A DNA stretch of 64,000 nucleotides from Setaria digitata. Its lineage: Eukaryota > Nematoda > Chromadorea > Rhabditida > Setariidae. The stretch's first letter is position 1. Every line of letters begins with the position of its first letter. The stretch covers positions 1-64,000 of the forward strand of contig RCAB01000168.1 in the NCBI GenBank assembly GCA_003640385.1, in the 5' to 3' direction. Shown piece by piece: positions 14,193 through 31,223 of the stretch. The notes beneath the pieces are model-generated. The model was not told the DNA's origin. It searched no databases and was given only the letters and a program-made list of their open reading frames with translations. Made by a program: the position numbers and the translations under genes.

Positions 14193-16331
14193 ATGTTGCA
14201 CAATCGCGCGATTGCCGAAATTCAAATGCGTCCTCCTCAGGGACAGCATCCTTTCGCTAACTTCATGCCAGTCACTGAGGCGCAACCAACTCCGCCAGTG
14301 CCGCCAACACCAACTATTTTTCCAAACCAATACACAAGCGAGCACTGGAATCGGTATTACATGCATCTGTACCGCCAAATGATGCTTGCTCAGTTCTCAG
14401 CCGCCGATGCACAGGTTTGTTATTACCATATAGCATTAATTGATCTGAAAAACGAAATCACGTTGTGCTTCAAAAGTAAGGAAATGAGACTGAATAACAA
14501 AAAATGTCTAGACGTCCTAACTTCACAAAAACAAAAGCGATCCTTTGCAAGTTGATGACCACTTGTGAATGGAAAAGCCAAGACGAAACGGTTATGACTA
14601 AGTAAAGAAGGTAGTATTTCCGGCCTATGGTCATTCTATAGCAACAGCGATAGCAGCACTGGAAATGTTAATGATAACTACTAGCACGTAATCATTGGCT
14701 ATCATTTATTTTGCCACCTGGTAATGATGTACCACTGATACTTCAGAGGCAGCAAGCCATTCATTTTCATCAGCAAATGGCAGTAAAAGCAGCGGTAGAG
14801 GAAAACGGCAGAAATACTTCAGAAGTGCGATGCAATGAACATCCGAAATTCGATTTCACTCAACTTGCTAAAAGTATTGAAAATGAAACCGAGGTGGGTG
14901 GGTAGATCAGGGATTGAAATATTTATGCCATTATTTTCTTTTAATATTGTTTTGAGCTTCTTTCGAAGATTAATTTGAAAATAAATATCTTAACTTTCAG
15001 AATCAAATTAAGGCTCATTTTAAAAGTATTGAAAATGAAAGCGATTTTAAAGTGAGCCTTAAATACGTGGGTATTTCTTTTCATCTTCTCCATTGGATAC
15101 TTTTATTTAAGCAACTTTTCATTAGAAGAATAAGAAATGAATAAAAGGGAGAAAATACTAAATCTAATCAAAGTATTTTATTATTTTCCATATTTCAAAA
15201 ATAAAGTTGTTTTAAATTTAACAAAATCAATCCACATATTATTCTACACAAATTAAACATTAAACATCTCTTCAGCTTTATGCTGTTTATTCTAGAACAA
15301 ATTCTTTTGTACTACAATTTTAATTCACTTTCGTCTTCTCTTTCATTCATTGTAGATGGCGAAAGCTGTAAAAGGTAATGATCGCTTGACACGAAGTTGC
15401 TTGCCGAACACTTCCACCGCATCCATTACTACTACAAACGACTTGAATAAACCATGGTAAGTTGTTTCAGAAGCTTTGTCAATTCAGCTTAGCAGGTTAG
15501 CAGCCTGACAATATTTCTGCTCAAGAATTAAATAACTTCATAAATGCAAACCTAATAAAGTTGTTAACTCTGATTAAAGCTAATTCAAAATTGGTAGAAT
15601 ATTTTTTTTAATTGAAAAAAAAAGAACTTCCAAACTTTCAGGTTTCTATTACCAAAGCGTAGTACTGGCCGAGGATGTCGACCGAAAAAAGAATTCATTT
15701 GCAAATTTTGTAATCGACGCTTTACCAAATCCTACAATTTGTTAATACATGAACGTACGCATACGGATGAACGACCGTATGATTGTGATATTTGTGGTAA
15801 AGCATTCCGCAGGCAGGATCATTTACGAGACCACAGGTTTCATTTTTCTGTTTCCATAATATTGTTCTTCAACATTTCTTTTTGTGAAAGGAAGTTGATG
15901 GAGTGTGCGAACACTGAAAATACAAATGAGTTCAGGTGAATGCTCACATTCAAGTCATTCGAGTTCAATTTTACTCGAGAAATTGAATTTCGGTTCGTAA
16001 TCGAAAACGACTGATACCTGGATATCAGTCCAGTTTCCTTCCGATTTGTCACTTTATGAATATTGTAGTAGATGAGTTCGTGCATGGTAAGTCTTGCATA
16101 GTAAGACTTCCACTATTCAAGATTTATCGATAATTTTTTGGCGCTCTTAATCATATATAGTCCATCCTTATGTTTAGATTTATTCATTCGAAGGACAAAC
16201 CATTCAAGTGTGACATTTGCCAGAAAGGATTCTGCCAGTCACGAACACTTCAAGTGCATCGAATATCACATAACAATTCGTTAGATATAGAACAGAGGAG
16301 ATCACGAAAGTCACAGCATAGCGTTCGTTAG
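14193..16331 (+). CDS. odd: Odd-skipped family C2H2 zinc-finger transcription factor
   Basis: Predicted sequence-specific nuclear regulator of the Odd-skipped/OSR family, which controls segmentation, gut and joint development in animals. Exons: 14193-14414, 14747-14893, 15001-15066, 15356-15456, 15642-15836, 16178-16331; about 294 aa, all phases consistent. Three C2H2 fingers sit in the C-terminal third: [39 protein letters not shown] (split by the last intron) and [20 protein letters not shown]. The linkers and finger sequences are diagnostic of Odd ([29 protein letters not shown]). Three fingers match the nematode members I recall, whereas some insect and vertebrate members have more. The N-terminal part is Pro/Gln-rich and variable. 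The ATG at 14193 is the first in frame; an upstream exon cannot be excluded. Exon 3 is odd (see its own entry). An AATAAA lies at 16794. Confidence 0.9.
15001..15066 (+). other. odd: odd exon 3: 66-nt palindromic micro-exon containing a duplicated exon-2 tail
   Basis: The exon is bounded by TTAACTTTCAG and AAATAC|GTGGGT and is exactly 22 codons in phase 0, so it can be skipped without a frame change. About 18 bases near its start (15008-15025) pair with 15045-15063 (one G-T wobble), leaving a 19-base loop. The loop side copies the end of exon 2: TAAAAGTATTGAAAATGAAA occurs at both 14869-14888 and 15021-15040. It encodes HFKSIENES against AKSIENETE in exon 2. Whether it is constitutive, alternative or unused is unknown. 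Confidence 0.55.
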
Positions 16332-18113
16332 TTGTAATCCGTTTGTTAAAAATTGCCCTGGCTTCAGTAAAAGTTCAGTACAAACTTTGAGAAGCAAATG
16401 TGACTCACAGATTAATCATCAGACTTTAATTTTGCTCAGTTATATGAATCTAGTAAACTTTTCTTACGGTCGAAAGTAATTTCTTGGCTAATATCGCTTC
16501 TCCTTCCAATACTGTATAATAATAACAAAAAGAGTAATTAATAATAAGTCAGTAATCAATAGTAATAATAATAGCTTTCCGTTTCGCAGTTTTGGTCTTA
16601 GAAAATTCAGTCTTTTTCTAATTTCTTTATAGATCTTTTTTCTTTTTTTTTTTTTTTTTTTCAGGAGGAACGAATTAGAGTTGTCAAGAAGAACATGGTT
16701 TTACCAATGATGGTAAAGAGTCGCCAATACTAGGAAATATTTCTAGCGCTGGCTTACCATAACTGCTTTGAAACTTTCCGAGACGCTTGTAAAATAAATC
16801 ATTATTTTGCAGAAATTCTTAGTATATATCTTTAAATTAAGAAAAGTATGGAGCAGCAGCAATTGCTTTTTTTTGCTCTTAGTGGCTAAAGAAAATCCAC
16901 TAGGCTTACTATTAAAAGACTGTTTGCTTTCTTTATTTGACATGGCTTTATAATTTAATTTACTAAATTTATACCCTAAAAAATGTTCCGTAAGAGTACT
17001 TTTGTTTGCATGGGAATCATTCCAAAAACCATAACAAAATTCACATTAAATTTACCAATTTGGTTTTTAAGCGCTCTTTCACTCACTAATGCCAGTGTGA
17101 CGACTAATGAATTTATCACTTTCCTCTTATTGAGAGATAGAGTGCGCCATACTTTTCAAGTCTTTATCACGTGTATACTAAAGCCTTTTATTGTCATGGT
17201 AACTGACCTATTGGAGATCGTTTGATATTTCGGGTTTGAAATTTCATGGCCTTGTCAATTTAAGCTTTTGTCCATGATCGACCAGTTTGATAAAGGAAAT
17301 AGGAAATTGGAAATCAGTATGGCAACAGAATGAAGAGCTATTAAAAAATGTCATTTACACCTTGCATTATTGGTCTCGAATTATGACTGCTTGAGCCATA
17401 AGATTAAGCATCTGGAAGTAGTGGAGTTTTTATGAATATTTTATTCCAATATTTTATGAATCTATGCGCTACTGCTTTGCAGCACGCTAAATTCCATGTT
17501 ATGTCAAACAGGTCTTTAAAATTTTGACTGCATTGGACTTTTACACTTCAAAACTACACTTGTTGATACACCTATGGAATTCTTCAGGATTTTTTTTGCT
17601 GACAAAATTGCACTTAATTCAATGGTCGGTGATATTCTATCTAACAGGACCAGTTTTAAAAATAATAAAAAACAATAAACATACAGCTTTGGTAACTAAA
17701 GCTAAAACCAGATTTTCATTCATAAAAATAAAAGATTACTTTGTCCGTATACACGCTTCTGCTTCCGACAATGCTAATCAGTACTTGATTTTCGTATGTT
17801 GAAGTTAGGATGCGTGGGATTAAATATTATTCCGCGAAACATCAACAGTATCCAGAAATGTTTACAGGGAGGGTGAGAGCAGTTCATAAGTACCATTCAA
17901 CTACTTCCCGCCTTCACATACTACCTGACTTCTGTGTGCGCCGAATCTGGCAGGAGGTATGCGGTGTTTTACGGTCGCTACTGGACGATGTTCGGAATTT
18001 TCAACTAAAAGCTCTGAGCGGAACAAATGATGAGAAAGGCTAAAGACGGGGATTTGTATTGAAGTGAAATCGGCTTATCAGTAGCAGGTTGTTTGGTCAG
18101 TGACTTCTTTTCG
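16332..18113. other. 3' UTR of odd and RECQ1 upstream region, no gene seen
   Basis: The first part is presumably the odd 3' UTR (AATAAA at 16794). The remainder has no recognisable exon. An ATG-started 77-codon frame at 17810-18043 and a 92-codon open frame at 17524-17802 resemble nothing known and were not called. The slightly GC-richer segment 17860-18050 just upstream of RECQ1 is a candidate promoter or 5' untranslated region. A possible acceptor, ATCAGTAGCAG, ends at 18087, 26 bases before the RECQ1 start codon. Confidence 0.4.
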
Positions 18114-23824
<5,711 letters not shown>

Positions 23825-24305
23825 GTGAATGCTTCCTGCAGTGTATGCTTACTGTTCTTGTGAGTTTTTTTTCTTTTGTTCATTTCTGTACAAATATGTT
23901 AGCTCGTGATGGATATGACCGGTTTTTTTTTGGATTAAAATCTGGTGGACCTTTTTGTTAAAGTATGAATAAATATGTGTTATGTTGCAGTTGTTATTAG
24001 TCATGAATAAATACATGTCATGTTCAGTTGTATTAGTCCTTTTGTTTCTCAGGATAATGAATCCGTACATTTTATGTTCCTTAAAGTCCTTTCGATTTAG
24101 CAGTTGATAGTAAAGTAGTTGAAATGACATGTTATTTATGTTAACCTTTGCAGTCTGGGCAGTATTTTCAAGCTGAATTAAGGATAGCAGGATAAAGGAC
24201 AAAAGGGAAGCTACTTCATTTATTATTTGATAAGTCGAGAAGAGCTGGGAAACTCATTTTTTGTGAGGGGTCCAAGTCTCCAAAAATTGGTTTGGCGTAA
24301 AGGCG
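23825..24305. other. RECQ1 3' UTR and spacer before the DDAH-like gene
   Basis: About 480 bases separate the RECQ1 stop from the first in-frame ATG of the next same-strand gene, or about 600 to the preferred start. AATAAA at 23968-23973 would end RECQ1. The minus-strand open frame at 23849-24202 is AT-rich and low-complexity and was not called. The spacing is longer than a typical C. elegans operon spacer but does not exclude operon transcription. Confidence 0.5.
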
Positions 24306-26473
24306 ATGGATTCTATGGAACTTTTTTCAGGGGGTAGCTGTGAGCATTTTCTCTACAGGATCAGTACTTGTTCTCGTGTAAAAGCATCCGGTAAGCGTTT
24401 GATTGCTGGTTTTGAAATTATCGACATGCAATATACTCATGCCATTGTTGTTCGTATCCCCAGTACTGTGAAAATGGAAAAGAAAATAAAAGTTGATCTG
24501 GCGTTAGCCGAGAAGCAATTGGAAGAACTTTCCGAGACGCTTAGAGAAGTTTGCATTTTAGTCATTATTCATTATTCACATCTACTTGTCAGTGCTTGCA
24601 TTTGGTATCTAACTTGCGCATAGTAGCAGTTTTCAATTTTACGATGTTGAATCCGCTCTTGTATGAAAAAATGTCTTAGCATATAATGAAAAAGTTTCCA
24701 TTATTAGAATCATAGATTAATGTTTGTCAGTTTATGTTTATTAAATTTTTAATGTTTGAAAGAAATTCCTTTTCTAGGCCGGTGTTGATATTATTGAACT
24801 TTCACCCGAGGAGCGTTGCGTGCAGCAGAGTTTATTCACCGGGGATGCTGCTATATGCATCAATGGTACTGCCTTGATTACTCGTCCAAGAAAAAATGGT
24901 AGTCGTTTACTTGAGGTACTTTTTTTTTTTTTTTTCGAAGACCAATAACACTGTTTTCCTTACTATTTCTAGAAGCATAAAAAAAAAGAAACGTCAATTG
25001 CATGGACATTTGTATGAAAATGTGCGACATTATGAGAAAGCAAGCGGATCGTGCTATTTACAATAAGTAGCAATTGGATACTGCTTCTAGACTTTCTGAA
25101 AAGAACCAGATCTCATTGAATCTTTGTGACGAAAGAATATTATATATAGCTTTACAATGTCTGGAACCTACATTATTGTGGATTTCCCGTCACTGAGCTA
25201 TTTTGCACAGTTATAGCAGTTCGCAGTCTTTAACGACTTGCTACTTGCAGATCAGCAATTTACTTAGCCAGCTTGCCTGGCAAGTCATAGAGACACCACG
25301 AACTTCGGATCATAATAAAGAAGTTGTGCTAGAGGGCAGTGATGTGCTGTACACTGGTAAAGAAATATTTGTCGGCATACGAAAGAATGGTACCAACATG
25401 GAAGGAGCATTGGTAATTTCATCTAATTTTAGAGAATATCGTTATTATTTCAAAACAACAGTATCATATTGCGATGTACACTTCGAGTGTTATTTATAGT
25501 TTCCATTAGGGCAGAGGAATTCTTGGTTTGTCATTATTTTTCAGGTCGTAGCACGGACCTTTTCTGATTTAGCTGTGATACCAATTATACTTCCCGGAAA
25601 TCAGCCTTTAAGACATTACGTTTCACTGATTTCGGCCAATGTCCTTGCAGTGGGAAGTTCCAGAGAAGCAAAACAAGTCGTTCAGGTTTCTTTTCATTAA
25701 ACTATTAATAAGTTTTACTTGTTTTCTAATTGCTAACTCATCAATTCCACAGATTTAGTTCAAATATGTTAACCATTTTTTCAGAGTTAACTTATTTCAT
25801 GATCAAATCGTTTCCAGCCTACTTAACCATCTACTTACTCACTTTTTGTTTCGAATTTAAGGTTTTAGATTATTTTCAATTTCCAGCGTATGGAGCGTGA
25901 AGCAACGTTTCGGTACAAAACCCTCACACTAAAGCATGATGAAGCTGCGAATTGTTTGAATGTTAATGATTATGTTATTTACCGGCTTGACACTCCAGAA
26001 ACAGTACGTTCTCAGATTTATTGTTAACTTCTTTCTATAAATTTTAATTTAACGACAGGGGAAAAATACATAGCTAATGACGGTCTTCATCCTAACTTGA
26101 AATTCTGATATCCCGGTCTTTTTTCGATGTCCCTCCTACACTACCTACACGCAGTTCGAGGTTGATACCAGACTTCTTAAATCTCACAATTTCAAATCTG
26201 ACCTAATATCATTTTAAAACTTTTAGTCACTACTGATCCGTAGCTGCTGAACATACATTTTATTTCTACATTATGTTTATTTATATCAGTAAGGTATATC
26301 AGTAAGGCCACACGTTTTTCATTTCTAAAAACTGTTTACAGAAATTTCAAATCCTCCATGAACCAATTCAGATGGTTGGAGTAACAGCAGGCGAGCTAAC
26401 GAAGATTGGCAGTCACCTTTCACGTTTCGTTTTACTCACTATGAAAATTAAAATGTTGAAATCGCTTTGGTGA
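24306..26473 (+). CDS. DDAH: DDAH-family protein, predicted catalytically inactive
   Basis: Homologue of dimethylarginine dimethylaminohydrolase, the cytosolic enzyme that hydrolyses asymmetric dimethylarginine. Exons: 24306-24548, 24778-24915, 25251-25412, 25545-25685, 25887-26003, 26342-26473; 310 aa, or 270 aa if translation starts at Met 24426. The second start is preferred: it aligns with the family N-terminus (YTHAIVVRIP against human THAVVRALP), and a TTTTTTCAG acceptor near 24331 could receive a spliced leader. Family blocks: GDAAICINGTALITRP, LEGSDVLYTGKEIFVGIRK, NVLAVGSSREA, DEAANCLNVNDYVIYRL. Compared with human DDAH1 (numbering from memory), catalytic Cys274 is replaced (SRF for TCC), His173 is replaced by Pro, Glu78 by Gly and Asp73 by Gln. 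Hydrolase activity is therefore not expected; a binding or scaffold role is inference. It is a full-length reading frame, not a broken gene. Confidence 0.85.
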
Positions 26474-27957
26474 TTTCTCTCTTGTTTTAATAGGTTGTAA
26501 TTTAAAATGTAATTTTGTTCCTCATGTATAAATTCCATCATAGCTTATCCGACACTCCGTGTACTTATATATTATCAAGGGCAAAAAGATTTACATTATT
26601 TTAGGGTTCTAAGCATTTCATGTAGCTGCATCACTCTGATGTAATACTGGAATAACATAAATTAAGCACTATCTTGTGGTTCCTTTTAAAAATCCCCTTT
26701 TTACTGCTGCTAATAAATTACTTCTCGAATCAATCTCGAAGATGTGTATCTTGCAGATACTGCTGTTAACAATTACTTCTCGAAGCAATACATTTCGCAG
26801 ATTGAGATGTTAACCTTTCTCGACTTATTCGTACTTATTTTCTCACCATTGTATATTGATTTCCTTACTCGCCACAGTACTTTACTGCCTCCAATCTTTA
26901 CATTTGCTGTCATTCTCCCCATGTTTAACAAGCAAAGATGTAAGATATTGTGCATGGGAACAACATGCTCAGCGACGATATTCCTATTCTTTTCACAAAA
27001 TACATTTCTTTTGGATGCTTCCTTTTCCCATTCTTAAACAGAAACTTCAATAAACAAAGGCTATTAACCAGACAAATTTTCTTCTCACTGGAATAAATTA
27101 TATTCGAAAAAAAAACTTACAACGCACTAAGGACTGACAACTTAACAGTCGGTAAAAAAATACTAAGAGAGCAATACAGATAGCAACAAGAGTTAGAAGA
27201 AACGGAAAAAAGCACAGCGGGCTAACCAAATAATATCTAGCAAGCAGGAACTGGATGATCCAGTAAACATCACAGGCATAGTTTATCAGAGTGGCTAGGA
27301 AAGAAATGATTCTATTTCAAAAAAAAAGAACAAATACCTATAGATTCAGAAAAAGATTCCAAGTCAAAGTTTCGAATGAAATTTCACCTAGCAAGGATTT
27401 TTTCAAAAATCCTGAGCCACCTTGCTTCTTTACATTTTCCCCACTTCATGAAAGAACTTTCTTTAATCAAGAAATTTTGAAAAAAAACGAAGAGAACTTG
27501 ATCGTCATCGTAATTCGAATACTTTCACTTGATTTAACAGAAGTCTACTATTCATGTCAACCGTCGAAACCCAGAAATTCAGACCAAAAAGCTCAAATTA
27601 TTAATCTAATTTAACAACGGGATAAACTTTTGCATTGTGTATCGTATAATAAATATACATATTCATCGAATATTTTTTACGAAAAGAAAAGCTAATATAA
27701 GAGACAAGACCATGAAGAAGTGAGATATGCAAAAGGATTCACATATAGTTATAAATCATTCTACTACTCCACCAAGATATTGGAGGAAGAGAAAAGAAAG
27801 GGAAGGACTGTACAGACTACCAAAAATCTAAATTTGGAAACAGTTTACGGCACCTCCAATAGGTATATTACTGTTTATTGATAAACTCTATAAATACTGA
27901 ACTCCGTCAAAATTTATGTCTTCAAGAAATCTCCAGGATCTCGGCTGTCTAGAATCA
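26474..27957. other. convergent intergenic region between the DDAH-like gene and Flower
   Basis: No gene recognised. AATAAA at 26712 may end the DDAH-like transcript. A 25-base segment with AATTACTTCTCGAA occurs twice about 55 bases apart (around 26718 and 26773), a small local duplication. On the minus strand a possible AATAAA for Flower lies at 27879-27874. An open frame at 27291-27614 lacks an ATG and is rich in Lys/Phe, so it was not called. Confidence 0.45.
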
Positions 27958-28222
27958 AGAAATTCCAAAAAACCGAGACCTTTCGTCAACAACCGTAACA
28001 TCAAAAAATTATATCGAAGCTCAAACTAATGGAAATGACAGAAGTGCAAGTGAGCGTCATAAACAATGAGAAAAAAAAAAAATGAAAGAAATTCCAAATA
28101 ATCGATTCTGTGGCCTTTTCGTCAATAACCGTAACATCAAAACCTTCCTATCGAAGCTCAAACTAATAGAAATTACAGAAGTGCAAGCGATCGTCATATA
28201 CAACGAGAAAAAGAAAAAATGA
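27958..28222. repeat. tandem duplication, unit about 136 bases, in or near the Flower 3' UTR
   Basis: Copy A covers about 27958-28084 and copy B about 28086-28222. Shared blocks in the same order are GAAATTCCAAA, TTTCGTCAAnAACCGTAACA, TCGAAGCTCAAACTAATnGA and ACAGAAGTGCAAGnGAtCGTCAT, ending in an A-rich run. The copies differ by scattered substitutions. Copy B ends about 55 bases from the Flower stop codon on the plus-strand map, so the repeat is probably transcribed as 3' untranslated sequence. Confidence 0.85.
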
Positions 28223-28277
28223 AATGAATTCATATGCAATTAAAAACATTGAGATCAGTTTCCAAATAGATATTAAA

Positions 28278-29336
28278 TCAGGCCACGGATGGATTTCCAA
28301 AAGATGCCGGTGTCTGCTGTTGGTTGACGTTAGCATTCCAAGCTGGATCCATGGTACCACCCATCGATGACAAGTCCGCTTTTTTACCCAGTGCCAAAAA
28401 ACCATAAACTGTGCCGGAAGCGAAAATCATTCCACCACCAAGCACTGTATTCAGTTCAGTGCACAATAATATTGGTAATACGCCCATGCTATAAAATTTA
28501 TTTATAATATTAAATACATATATAGAAAAGGTGTAACTTAGAATTTTGAAACACAAAGAATAGTACCAACTAGGTAGTGACTATCGAAATGAGCTACCAT
28601 CAATGAGACGACTAATTTCTGGAAGTAATGCTTCTTCGTGCTTGGAAATCTGAAGAGAAACACTTAAATAAAGGATATTCGACGTGTGAAGCTACAGAAA
28701 ACTTACACGCAGTAGAGAGCTGCTTTCTGCCAATACTTTCGTGATTCCGAAAACATGGCAATTTTTTCAATGAAATCAATAAACATACAGCAAAATGGAG
28801 CCTCTAATGCTACCGTTAGTATACCAAACGCTCTGCAACATATCAATGACAACAACTGTAAAATGCTAGACCTTAAAAACTGCAAAAATGATCAGAAAGA
28901 AATTTTAAGTACCATAATGAATTATACAATTTTGAAATGAGTCATAACTAAGCAGCTAACTCAGAATTAATTTGTGACCTAAATTAACTGGGATGCAAGT
29001 CTTGAGTTTCTAACAAGTTTCGCCAAAGTGTCTGTCCTAAACTGAACGATAAAACAGACAGCCAAGTGATACTCCTACCTTTATTAAGCTACTGATTAAT
29101 TGGTAAAAACATAAAGCACAGGAAGCTAAATAAAAAGTAACTAACAATTGTAGTAGAACTGCAATAATGCAGGTTGCCGAGAATGAAAGTAAGCCAAGTA
29201 CAGCGAAGAAAATGGCCACAAAGCCACCAAGTACACCAAGTCCTTTAGCCAGAAAACGAACCCACCATGGAAAAGCAGCGTTTGGATCATGCTCCTGCTG
29301 CATTTGCGACTGCAGTCCAGATGTTGCTGCTCCCAT
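28278..29336 (-). CDS. fwe: Flower / CACFD1 family four-pass membrane protein
   Basis: Vesicle-associated membrane protein of the Flower family, linked to synaptic-vesicle endocytosis and, in flies and mammals, to cell-competition signalling. Exons (minus strand): 29336-29146, 28832-28707, 28488-28278; 175 aa, close to the family length. After a hydrophilic start, WWVRFLAKGLGVLGGFVAIF begins the first membrane segment. The hallmark LEAPFCCMFIDF follows in exon 2, retaining the Glu proposed to matter for Ca2+ conduction. YWQKAALYCVMGVLPILL and GGMIFASGTVYGFLALGKKA match CACFD1 almost residue for residue. The C-terminal tail is short, Gln/Asn-rich and cytosolic. The ATG at 29336 gives the expected N-terminus. 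A possible skipped exon lies in intron 2 (separate entry). MED14 lies upstream on the same strand, 1.9 kb away. Confidence 0.93.
28598..28649 (-). other. possible cryptic or poison exon in Flower intron 2
   Basis: On the minus strand TTCTCTTCAG precedes, and GATG|GTAGCT follows, a 52-base segment. Joined after exon 2 it reads VFPSTKKHYFQKLVVSLM. Because 52 is not a multiple of three it shifts exon 3 out of frame, and a TGA follows within about ten codons. Inclusion would truncate the protein before its last membrane segments or trigger mRNA decay. Only splice consensus supports it. Confidence 0.2.
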
Positions 29337-31223
29337 GACAAAGTTAAATTTTGTTATCAAATAAATCTGAAATATGCTTTGCAATTCCAAATGATGTAAT
29401 TCCAGATGACTCAAAAACTTCACATTTAAGGTTTAATAACTTCCAGAATATTAGGCATGCATACAGTGTCCTTAATAAATCAAAATTTTGACAAAAAATA
29501 ACCCACTAAGATACTCAAATCAGCCTATACAATTACTTTCTTTACTTAGAATGGAGATCCAAAACAGCTAAAGAGCAATCATAGCTTGAACCTCAACTAG
29601 AAAGGGTTTTTATACCGAAATAGAAAAAAAGAGTAAAATACAACTGAATAAGAACACAGAAGAGAACTACAATTAGTCACTCAAAACTAGAATGCAACAT
29701 TGAAGATTCAAATTTACATTATTTTTGATTCAAAAAAAAAATCTAGTTCAACCTCTACGGCAAATTACCGTTTACTAGAAAAATTTTGTTAACCAAATCC
29801 TACAATTTCAAAAGTGAACTTCAAGGAAGTATAATCTGATTTACTAATAACATAAATCATACCAAACAAGCAGTAAATACAAATTTATTCAAGACAACTC
29901 CCATTTTCCTTAACAATTGCACAGCATTAGATAAACTGTATATATAAAGAATAAATCTTTCCAAGTATTTTCATGAATCCAAAAAAAAAAATCCGTGTGT
30001 CCCAGCAATAAAGATGAAATGAAACTTTTAGGGATTGGTTAAAAAAAGGCTTTTAAGGAGACTGGAAAGAGATGATTTGATTCAGATTTAATAAAGGAAA
30101 CAGAACGACTTAAAACAAAATATGAGGAAGAGACAAGAAGTCTTGGAATAAGGTAGGATCAAATGATGAAAAAAACAAATGAAAATGAAATTGTAGGAAT
30201 GGTACTGGGCAACCTGGATTGATGAAAAATAGGGAGCAAAACAAAAATTAAATTGAGTATGGAATAAAAGAACACATCTATAATTAATGGGAGATGATAC
30301 CCAACACCGCAGCTCGGTTAAAAGAACCGTAAAAACTCGAAATTTGATGCTGCCTTTTTTTGCAGAGAGAAAGTAATCCTGCATAAACTATTATAAACAA
30401 AATCAACAACAAATAAAAATACAAAGAAAAAAACAAAAATACAACCGGAAATAATGCGACTGGAAAAAGAAAACCCAAAACCACTTAGAGAATATTTAAG
30501 AATATTTAGGAGTTTATACATATATTAAAATATTAGATAAATCAAAACCAACTTCTATGGCAAGTAAAGTTTAAGCCGAAGTACATCACAATCAATTAAT
30601 ATGATACAGTTGATCAATTTTATTTGCAGTAATTATCTAATACTTAGTTTGAATCTTTTCACAACCACTATTACTAAAAATGGCCCTTCCCCATTACATT
30701 CACATTGTGTCTATCGTTCACACCAATATTAATGAGATCTCATTTATTGAAAACGAATTCAATTCTCCTTAACAATTGATCCTCGGAACAATTTGCATAT
30801 TTTCAAGAACTCAACTTTACGAACTTATTATAGGAATTACACGAACTCGAAATACGATGGAAACTACAATAACTTACGGATAATCAGAGCTGAAAGAACA
30901 ATGAGTAATATAATCAGTCAGTAAAAATACAACAGAAACCTCCATTATTTCCCAAACAGGTGAAGCTACCATGATCAAAGCCACTTTTCCTTTTCCAAGT
31001 ATTAAGTCGATGATTTTCTTTAATTCAGTTTATGGAAAACTACATAGAAAAACCTGAAATATCTATATTATTTGATACCACTTAACATCGCTTCTTTCTT
31101 CTTATTTAAGATACGAAATACAGAGCAGAAATAACAATAAGTTACGAAGGAATATAAATCTTATACCCAGAATAACTCAGAATTCTATATATTTAAACCT
31201 GAGGAAGAAATGCCACAAGAATG
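29337..31223. other. Flower promoter side and MED14 3' side, no gene seen
   Basis: About 1.9 kb of AT-rich sequence between two same-strand genes. It should contain the MED14 3' untranslated region (next to 31224) and the Flower promoter (next to 29337). The open frames in 30088-30521 are low-complexity Phe/Leu/Ser-rich readings of A-rich DNA. No RNA gene or repeat was noticed. Confidence 0.5.

Noticed and set aside
17810..18043. 77-codon ATG frame just upstream of RECQ1
   Set aside because: No homology recognised. It lies where a RECQ1 promoter or 5' UTR is expected and does not connect in frame to the RECQ1 start.
27291..27614. 107-codon open frame between the DDAH-like gene and Flower
   Set aside because: It begins at GTG and has no in-frame ATG early, with Lys/Phe-rich composition typical of AT-rich non-coding DNA.
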